IMG/VR virus record: IMGVR_UViG_3300049445_000392 | Coordinates: 1 to 44,541 of that record | Strand: one strand, 5' to 3' | DNA from: a virus | DNA: 44,541 nucleotides | Shown: one piece after another, positions 38,557-44,541 of the stretch | Position numbering within the stretch: position 1 is the stretch's first letter | How the letters are laid out: every line of letters begins with the position of its first letter | Notes under the pieces: generated by a model | Told to the model about the DNA's origin: nothing | Database searches by the model: none | What the model saw: the letters and a program-made list of their open reading frames with translations, nothing else | Translations under genes and position numbers: made by a program

Positions 38557-40005
38557 TCACGCTTGCCCGTAAGAGTCCGGGGAGTAGTCTTCCGGGACGT
38601 CGAAAAACAAAGTCCCGTTGACAAGCTTGGTGACGCGCTTTTGCGCTTTGGGTACGGTGCCGGTAAGCCGATCGATCCGGCGCGCAAGCGCGGGATCCAC
38701 TGCGACCGCCGGCTTGCGCGGCTTGACGTCCGGGGTTCCGTGCGGGGACGAAAGCGTGGCCACCGGCGGCAAGCGGCCGGGCTTCGGGATCGCGGCCACG
38801 ATCGCTTGGACGTCCGCTAAGGGCTTGTTTCGCAGTGCGGCGCGCAGTGCCTTGGGATGGCCGGTGAGCAAGCGATCGATCTGATCCTGCTCACGTTCGC
38901 GCTCCACGCGGTTCAAGCGTGCCGATACCGCGGCAAGTTGAGACGCGAGATCTTGCGCGGTGCGCGTGGACACCGTGGCCGCCGCGGGCTTCGGGGCTTC
39001 ATCCTCCGCCGCCGGTTCCTCCGCGGGGTCTTCCGCTTCGGGGTCTTCCGCGTCGTCTTCCCCTTCGGGCTTCGGCTTCGGTTCAGCTTCATCCCCGTCC
39101 GGTTCCCCTTCGGGGTTTTCCATGGCGGCCAGCATGCGGCGCGCGCTTGCCGCGTTCGGATCGTCCCCTTCCGCGGTGGCTTGTAGTGCCGCTACGATCT
39201 CTGCGTAGTTCATTGGTAATCCCGTCCCTTGTGCGAGTGACGCGACCACCGCGTCGAAACTCATGATTTGATCAGCCAGGCGCGCCGTGACCGCGCCGGG
39301 GCCCGTGAACAGTCCGCCGTCATACGCGGACACTTGCTCCACCGGGATTTGCCGGCGCGCCGCTACTAGTTCGAAAAACGGCACGGCCAGCGCATTCACC
39401 AAAGCTTGCGTGTTCGCGTGCTCCGTTTCGGTGAGCGGTGTTTCGGGGTGCCCGTAAGTCTTATGTGTGCCGGATGTAATCAGCGTGACGGCCACGCCAC
39501 GGGCCGCGTTGGCCACGCTCACATCCGGCCGCGCTTCGATTACGCCAATCGAACCCACCACCGCGTTCGTGGCTAAGAAGATCCGGTCCGCGGCCACGGC
39601 CAGCGCGTAAGCGGCGGAAGCGGCTTCCCCGCCCACGTATGCGATGAATGGCTTTCCGGCCGCGTCCGCCATGGCGCGCAAGCCGCGGGCCGTGTCGATC
39701 GCTCCGTACAAAACCCCGCCGGGGGAGTTTAGTTTGAGCACCACGGCGCGGACCGTGGGCGTGGCCAGCGCGCACGCGAAGCGCTCCCGGATCGCGTCGT
39801 AACCGTCTTCCCACGCGTTGCCGGACTGGCATAGCGGGCCGTCCACGCTCACCACGGCCACGCGATCATCCGCGGCCATGCGGATGTCACGGGACACCGG
39901 CGGCGCGAATAGCTCGAACATGGCCATGGGCCGGATCGCAAGCGGGCCCCGGGCTTCGAAGCGGCGCGGGGCTTGCGGGGCCGCGGTGACGTCTTGCGGC
40001 TTCAT
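38557..40005 (-). CDS. S49-family head maturation protease fused to scaffold
   Basis: A 482-residue protein. Residues 45-260 are an SppA-like S49 protease: NSPGG 93-97, catalytic S130 in GGEAASAAY, K182 in SGTHKTYG. Residues 265-482 are acidic and then helical (GDEAEPKPKPEGEDDAEDPE; QLAAVSARLNRVEREREQDQ), typical of a scaffold. An internal ATG at 39213 (MNYAEIVAAL) could produce a separate 218-residue scaffold, as lambda Nu3 and Mu gpZ are made from protease genes. The start overlaps the portal stop (ATGA). Confidence 0.9.
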   Translation of the reverse strand: MKPQDVTAAPQAPRRFEARGPLAIRPMAMFELFAPPVSRDIRMAADDRVAVVSVDGPLCQSGNAWEDGYDAIRERFACALATPTVRAVVLKLNSPGGVLYGAIDTARGLRAMADAAGKPFIAYVGGEAASAAYALAVAADRIFLATNAVVGSIGVIEARPDVSVANAARGVAVTLITSGTHKTYGHPETPLTETEHANTQALVNALAVPFFELVAARRQIPVEQVSAYDGGLFTGPGAVTARLADQIMSFDAVVASLAQGTGLPMNYAEIVAALQATAEGDDPNAASARRMLAAMENPEGEPDGDEAEPKPKPEGEDDAEDPEAEDPAEEPAAEDEAPKPAAATVSTRTAQDLASQLAAVSARLNRVEREREQDQIDRLLTGHPKALRAALRNKPLADVQAIVAAIPKPGRLPPVATLSSPHGTPDVKPRKPAVAVDPALARRIDRLTGTVPKAQKRVTKLVNGTLFFDVPEDYSPDSYGQA

Positions 40006-41765
40006 GCTGCCACCGTCCCGGGTTCAGCCACCGGCGGCCCCGTGCGCGCCGGTGGCGCGGCCGGGGCCGGTGCCGCGGCGGTGGTGGGCACGAAACCGTT
40101 TCCCGCGGATCCCAAGAGCTCCGCGGCTTGATCGTCCGATACGAGAAACGCGCGCTTTAGGATCCCGATCGCGGCGTCCCGCGGGAGCTCCCCGGCGGCC
40201 ACCGCTCGGACGATCTCCACTAGGCTTGTGACTTGCGCGCCGTTCAAAGCGGTATCGCTGGCCGGTTGCCCGGTGGCCGCCACCGCCGCGGTTTCGCTCC
40301 CGGGGTCCGCGTTCGGTTCATCCATGGGTGCGGCCGTAGACGCGCCACCTTGAAGCAAGCGCAAGCCGCCGCCGCTAGCGGCGCGGCCCGTGCCGGTGGT
40401 TTCGTCCGCTTCGGGGATGCCATCCCCGTCCGCGTCACCAAGCACCGGGATCGCAAACTGATTGCAGATCGCGGCCACGTCCAAGCGCTGTTCCGATCCC
40501 GCGGCCACGAACGCTTCCGACAAAGCGGTGATCGCGGATGCCACTTGCGAGAATGCTTGCGCGGACGCGGCCAGCTCGGCCGGGGCCGCGGTGACGTATT
40601 CACGCGTGACGGCCGTGTTTTCGAAGCCCAGCGCTTCCAGGATCAACGGCAAGATCTGGAAGTTTTCAACGTGTGCCAAGACGTTGGCATCCGCTTGGAT
40701 CAAGTCATTACGGATCGCACGGAATAGGGACGCGTTTTGGAATCCACTTCCTCCATCAGCTACCACAGTATTGCCGCTTATAAGAAAGATGATCTGTTCG
40801 GTTTGCTCCGCGATCGTCTTACTAAAGCACTCGTAGCCACGTCCGTTAGATTCAACGAGCTTACAGTCTTGGCCCGGCTTCAATAACATTGTGGTGTTGA
40901 GTCCCCACGCCGCTATTTGGTCGAACAGTGACGCGTCTTGATCTTCATCCGCGCCCACCGGGGAAGTCCCCACGCGGGCCGGGTTCGCGAGTTTCGACTC
41001 CCACGAACTACGGTATGACAAAGCGTGCAGTGTCACTATGTAACATTGCATCAAAGCCTTCCACAGTCCGCGCCGCCATGGCGTGGTCCGGCCGGCGGTG
41101 TAGAGCACGAACGCGGAGTCACGATCGGTGGGCCACACCCCGGGTTCCACCACCACCGGGCCGGCCACGGAATTGTAGATCCACGTGTTCGTGTCTATGC
41201 GGTACTGCAAACCCGCGGGGTCCAGGTGACGGAACAAAGGAAGCCCGGACGTAGACGGTTGGAGCTCCCCGATCGCGTATCCAAGCTTGATCGCGTCTTC
41301 CGAAAAGCGCGAACGCTCCCCCGGCGGGACTAGGTAATCATACAAACTGTTAGGGGTTTCCCCCGTGTCTGATCCAGCTCCCGCGATCACGCCTTGCTTC
41401 AAGAGCGAAATCGCGGCGGGGTTCCCGGCCCACTTCACGGGCAAACGGACAAGCCCGGACGTCCGCGTGGCCATAAGCCCTTGGGCCACGGGGTGTTGAT
41501 CGCACGATTGGAGCAACTGGCATGCAAGCGTGAGCTGGCCCAAGTCCGCCGCTTGGACGGCCGCGTCCAGATCGTCCAGGTAGATCGCGGTGGACGTCAT
41601 GCGGGAGCGGTACAAACCGCCACCCATGATCTCCCGCGTTTGCTTCACTTGCGGATCGTTCAGCGAACGCGCGCCGGTCCTTTGAGCTTGGCCGAGCTCA
41701 TACAGCGGACGGGATCGAAACCATCCCGCTACCGTTCCGGAGATCTTTTGCGCGAGTGACGCCAT
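40002..41765 (-). CDS. Portal protein (DUF935, Mu gp29-like)
   Basis: A 587-residue portal of the Mu gp29 type: DPVxxG-like CDQHPVAQGLMATRTSGLVR, RHLDPAGLQYRIDTNTWIYN and PWRRGLWKALMQCYIVTLHA. The C-terminal 140 residues are low-complexity and include DADGDG (444-449), a calcium-binding-like loop. The portal forms the DNA entry vertex. The gene has its own AT-rich upstream element shared with the terminase gene. Confidence 0.85.
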   Translation of the reverse strand: MASLAQKISGTVAGWFRSRPLYELGQAQRTGARSLNDPQVKQTREIMGGGLYRSRMTSTAIYLDDLDAAVQAADLGQLTLACQLLQSCDQHPVAQGLMATRTSGLVRLPVKWAGNPAAISLLKQGVIAGAGSDTGETPNSLYDYLVPPGERSRFSEDAIKLGYAIGELQPSTSGLPLFRHLDPAGLQYRIDTNTWIYNSVAGPVVVEPGVWPTDRDSAFVLYTAGRTTPWRRGLWKALMQCYIVTLHALSYRSSWESKLANPARVGTSPVGADEDQDASLFDQIAAWGLNTTMLLKPGQDCKLVESNGRGYECFSKTIAEQTEQIIFLISGNTVVADGGSGFQNASLFRAIRNDLIQADANVLAHVENFQILPLILEALGFENTAVTREYVTAAPAELAASAQAFSQVASAITALSEAFVAAGSEQRLDVAAICNQFAIPVLGDADGDGIPEADETTGTGRAASGGGLRLLQGGASTAAPMDEPNADPGSETAAVAATGQPASDTALNGAQVTSLVEIVRAVAAGELPRDAAIGILKRAFLVSDDQAAELLGSAGNGFVPTTAAAPAPAAPPARTGPPVAEPGTVAA

Positions 41766-41767
41766 GT

Positions 41768-41826
41768 GCTTCTAACACATGGCACTAATACAAAAATACC
41801 TGTCAGGTTATTTAGTGTCTGACAGT
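41768..41826 (-). promoter_or_regulatory. Candidate late promoter, portal copy
   Basis: An AT-rich block between terminase and portal. On the plus strand it contains CTAACACA (41772-41779) and ATACAAAAATA (41788-41798), both repeated at 44252-44279 before the terminase genes with almost the same spacing. CTGTCAG/CTGACAG arms flank it. Likely a phage-specific late promoter or regulator site. Confidence 0.6.
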
Positions 41827-43544
41827 TAGCGGCGGCGGCCCGCGAACGGATCGATCGCGCCCGCACGTCCCCGGGCTAGCGGAACGTTACGCGCTCCGGC
41901 GGGCCGTGCGTGCGCGTGCGCGGTGGTGACCGGTGGCCGATGCATGGACGGTAGCACGGCGCGGACCGGCGCGATCACGGTGGTAGCCTTGCGCTCCGTT
42001 TCCCATTCCGTTCCGAACGCTTGCCAAGTTGACAATATGCACGCGTCCAGTTTGTCCGGGCTTCGGCCGAGCTCTTGATAATAGGTTTCCTTCGGGGTGA
42101 TCTTGGCTTTGCCGCGTGCGTTGATCGTCCAACCTAACAGCTGGACTTCCTCCACTATCATGGGATCCGGCGGGAACGATCCGCCGTCTTTGCACCACCG
42201 ATCAAAGTTGGCCGCCATGCCGTCCCGGTGGCGATCGTAGCTTTCACGCTCCCGCTTGGCCGAGTCGTGCGCGCGCTGGCCCCAGCACTCAAACACCCCG
42301 GGGTGGTGCTCTTGGTGGTATTTGAGCGTGAGCCGCAAGCGTTTACCGATCGTGCCTTCCGAATCGATGTTCACCACCGGCACTTCCCCACGCTCCCCAT
42401 AGATGGCCAAGAGCTCCAAGAGCACGGCCAAGATCCCTTCGTCATCCAAACCGCGGTAGGTGTAGACCGGTTCGAAGATCCGTAAGCCCCGGCGAAGCGC
42501 GATCGCAGTGAGATCGCCGCGTCCTTCCGTGCCTTCCCCGGCGGGATCGATCCCCACGTGCAAACGGCCCCGCGCTTGCGTCTTGGTGTAGCGCGCCACG
42601 ATCGATTGAACGCGTGTGTCACCAAACAACAGGGACGCTTCCACGATCGGGAAGTTGCCTTCAATGTGGACGGCCACGTGGGCGGACTCGGCCCCGTGTT
42701 CGGCGATTTCCTGATCCACCCATTCACGCGTGGCAAGCCCGGGGACTATGCTTTGGCCGGTCTTATAGTTAGGCGTTTCCCGGGACGATATATGGATCTT
42801 ACACCACCGATCGGACTTGAACGCTTGCGCGAAAAACCCGGTTCGATAGTTCGGGTTTCCTAACAGCATCACCGCGCCGCCGGAAGCAAGCGCGCCCATG
42901 TAGCCCGCGAATAGTTCGTCCGGAATGCCGGAAGCTTCATCTAACAGGATCAAACACTCGACACCGCCAAAGCCTTGCGCGGACGTGACGCGCCGTGCGG
43001 TCTTACCGATGATGTACCGCGGATAGCGGGGATCTTGGGACTTCAAACCGGACTTGGATGTTTTCCCGAGCTCCCCATCCAAGACGGCCGAGTGTGGGCA
43101 CGGCCGCGGCTGATCGGGATCCGCGTCAACGCAGTCCGCGCATAGCCCGGACTGCGCATGCAGCCGCCGGACTTCCGTCCATATGATCAACTCGATTTGC
43201 TCGGACGTGGTGGACCCGAGCAAGACTTGGCCCCGCTTGAAGCACGCGAACCGCCATAGCGCCAAGATCGCGATCGCGGTGGACTTGCCCACGCGCCGGC
43301 CGGACCGGACGGCGGTGTATGTGTGATGTACTACAGCGGTAATCACTTCCGCTTGCCGGTCCCAAGCACGTATACCTAAGATGTAATACGCGAACCCGGC
43401 GGGATCGTCCGCGTAGCGGGGATCGGGCCACGTGATCGAATCGCGCGCGCGCTTCGCCGCTTGGAGCGCTTGGAGGAAAGAACCGGCCAGCGTGGCCAGC
43501 ACACGCGCCGGCCGGCCGCGCCGTTCCGTGGACTGCACGCTCAT
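41826..43544 (-). CDS. Terminase large subunit
   Basis: A 572-residue packaging motor. Walker A GRRVGKST at 82-89, Walker B CLILLDEA at about 197-204, and the nuclease core VGIDPAGEG with D333. Between them are four possible zinc ligands, C134, C137, C149 and H151 (LCADC...CPHS), an uncommon insert. It cuts and pumps DNA into the prohead. The start overlaps the small-subunit stop as ATGA. Confidence 0.9.
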   Translation of the reverse strand: MSVQSTERRGRPARVLATLAGSFLQALQAAKRARDSITWPDPRYADDPAGFAYYILGIRAWDRQAEVITAVVHHTYTAVRSGRRVGKSTAIAILALWRFACFKRGQVLLGSTTSEQIELIIWTEVRRLHAQSGLCADCVDADPDQPRPCPHSAVLDGELGKTSKSGLKSQDPRYPRYIIGKTARRVTSAQGFGGVECLILLDEASGIPDELFAGYMGALASGGAVMLLGNPNYRTGFFAQAFKSDRWCKIHISSRETPNYKTGQSIVPGLATREWVDQEIAEHGAESAHVAVHIEGNFPIVEASLLFGDTRVQSIVARYTKTQARGRLHVGIDPAGEGTEGRGDLTAIALRRGLRIFEPVYTYRGLDDEGILAVLLELLAIYGERGEVPVVNIDSEGTIGKRLRLTLKYHQEHHPGVFECWGQRAHDSAKRERESYDRHRDGMAANFDRWCKDGGSFPPDPMIVEEVQLLGWTINARGKAKITPKETYYQELGRSPDKLDACILSTWQAFGTEWETERKATTVIAPVRAVLPSMHRPPVTTAHAHARPAGARNVPLARGRAGAIDPFAGRRR

Positions 43545-44251
43545 GCGTCAACGTCCGTGGGCGGAATGGGGACCGCCCCGGGGCCCGGGGACTCCACCGC
43601 GGCGAATGCTTCGATCAGCTGATCTAAGCATGTAGGGCATTGTCGCACGATTCCCACTACACGATCGCGGAGCTCCCGGAAGTGTGGGGAGTGGGCCATG
43701 CGATCCAGCGTGATCGGTTCTTGGGCTTCCAAGCTGGCCCGAAGCCGGAGCAAGGCGCGGATCTCACCGCTTAGACGTGCGGCCGCGTTCGGTGAGATGT
43801 CCGGCAAGCTGGCCGCGTAGCGGGCCCGCATGAGCTGGGCTTCCACTTCGCCGCGTGTGGTGCCTAGCGGTTCCAAGACCGGTTCCGGTTCCGGCGGGAG
43901 CTCCGGTGCGGCCGCGGGGAGCTCGGCCCCGGTGGCGACCGGTGGCGCGGCCGGCGGCGGCACCACGGGCCGGCCCGTCATGCTGGCCATGTAAGCCTGG
44001 AATGCGTCCGCCGTGGGCTTGGTGTCCAAGGCTTCGTCCCACGCTTCCACGGGGATGTGGTAGGAGGCGAGCAAGCGGGCCCGGAAGAAATCGATCGGGA
44101 GCTTCCGACCTTGGCGCCAGTCATGCACCACCGCGCCGCCGGCCGCGCCTACTTCGTGTGCGATTTCCCTTTGGGACGCATCCACGGCGCGGAGTAGCGC
44201 GGCCCCACGGTTAGGCGGCGGGAGCTCATAGCGCGGCGGCTTTCCAGGCAT
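43541..44251 (-). CDS. Terminase small subunit (probable)
   Basis: A 236-residue protein upstream of the large subunit. Residues 12-60 form an HTH-like region (VDASQREIAHEVGAAGGAVV), then a long Pro/Glu-rich linker, then a helical domain (EVEAQLMRARYAASL; RLSGEIRALLRLRASLEAQE) that could oligomerise. HTH plus oligomerising helices and position fit a small terminase that recognises packaging DNA. No direct family match is claimed. Confidence 0.65.
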   Translation of the reverse strand: MPGKPPRYELPPPNRGAALLRAVDASQREIAHEVGAAGGAVVHDWRQGRKLPIDFFRARLLASYHIPVEAWDEALDTKPTADAFQAYMASMTGRPVVPPPAAPPVATGAELPAAAPELPPEPEPVLEPLGTTRGEVEAQLMRARYAASLPDISPNAAARLSGEIRALLRLRASLEAQEPITLDRMAHSPHFRELRDRVVGIVRQCPTCLDQLIEAFAAVESPGPGAVPIPPTDVDA

Positions 44252-44310
44252 CTAACACAATGACAGTCATACAAAAATAACCGTCGAATAGATGTGTTAG
44301 ATTTGCGTAC
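44252..44310 (-). promoter_or_regulatory. Candidate late promoter, terminase copy
   Basis: AT-rich block with CTAACACA (44252-44259) and ATACAAAAATA (44269-44279), the same two elements as before the portal gene, and TGTGTTAG (44293-44300) forming an inverted repeat with the first. It directly precedes the ATG of the small terminase. Confidence 0.6.
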
Positions 44311-44321
44311 TCTGGACCGGT

Positions 44322-44465
44322 CTAGACTTTATCACGCGTCCTAATCGAATCGCGATCGCGATCGATCGCTAGGACTGCGCACAGTGCCCACGCGTCCAGC
44401 GCCCCCACGAACACGATCACTGTGATCGCCACTAGCTCCGGGAGCTCTAGTCCCCATCCGTTCAC
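44322..44465 (-). CDS. 47-residue membrane protein upstream of the terminase genes
   Basis: A short gene starting with GTG at 44465, preceded by CCGGGG. The product starts MNGWGLELPELVAITV, has one hydrophobic helix (IVFVGALDAWALCAVLA) and a charged C-terminus (IDRDRDSIRTRDKV), giving N-out/C-in or the reverse. Single-pass proteins of this size can be holins or membrane regulators; nothing else here looks like a lysis gene, so a holin-like role is possible but unproven. Confidence 0.5.
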   Translation of the reverse strand: MNGWGLELPELVAITVIVFVGALDAWALCAVLAIDRDRDSIRTRDKV

Positions 44466-44541
44466 GATCTACCCCGGTCTAACGTTAGCTAGCGCTGGCT
44501 AGCAGGTAATCAGCCTGATATGGCCCGGCCACGGCGACAGA

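Overview
The window looks like a nearly complete, GC-rich temperate phage or prophage genome. It encodes a contractile-tailed (myovirus) particle with Mu-like head genes, but a tyrosine integrase instead of a Mu transposase. Its lipoprotein has the long Gly/Ala/Ser-rich linker typical of Myxococcota secreted proteins, so I infer a myxobacterial host; this rests on composition and one gene family only. I saw no tRNA, rRNA, CRISPR array or insertion sequence, and no recognisable endolysin.

Right-to-left from the right end is the virion module, all on the minus strand: a small membrane protein (44.4 kb), terminase small and large subunits, DUF935-type portal, S49 protease/scaffold, decoration protein, gpT-like major capsid, connector and neck proteins, sheath, tube, a tail chaperone with a probable -1 frameshift, tape measure, baseplate hub/spike, gp25-like wedge, gpJ, a gpI-like protein and two fibre proteins (22.4-26.5 kb). 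Two AT-rich blocks sharing one sequence sit before the terminase and portal genes and are candidate late promoters.

From 22.2 to 17.9 kb lies an accessory (moron) island: a double-HTH protein, three small phage genes, an exported lipoprotein, an Acb2-like cyclic-nucleotide sponge (candidate anti-CBASS), two small unknown genes, and a ribbon-helix-helix/AT-hook protein coupled to a 46-residue membrane protein. Eight copies of an unusual promoter-hairpin repeat are scattered through it. All eight have a TTGACG-like -35 in the loop of a palindrome and exactly 17 bp to the -10; three place the -10 only 6 nt before an ATG, implying leaderless mRNAs. The hairpin arms differ between copies but usually stay complementary.

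The integrase (16.5-17.8 kb, minus) converges, across terminators, on a plus-strand early operon (8.3-16.2 kb): Fe-S PD-(D/E)XK nuclease, C5 cytosine methyltransferase with an apparent double frameshift, small proteins, a putative ssDNA-binding protein, and a RecD2-like helicase split into two genes by a DUF7768-like gene. At 6.9-7.1 kb an XRE repressor and an HTH/histone-H1-like protein diverge. To the left on the minus strand are a DUF3854/DUF927 primase-helicase, a repeat-rich candidate replication origin (2.9-3.3 kb), a RuvC-like resolvase, a beta-class DNA methyltransferase and a double sigma-region-4-like protein that may drive late transcription. A 15-bp pseudo-palindrome (TACACGATCCRTGTA) recurs at the control regions and probably defines the repressor regulon.
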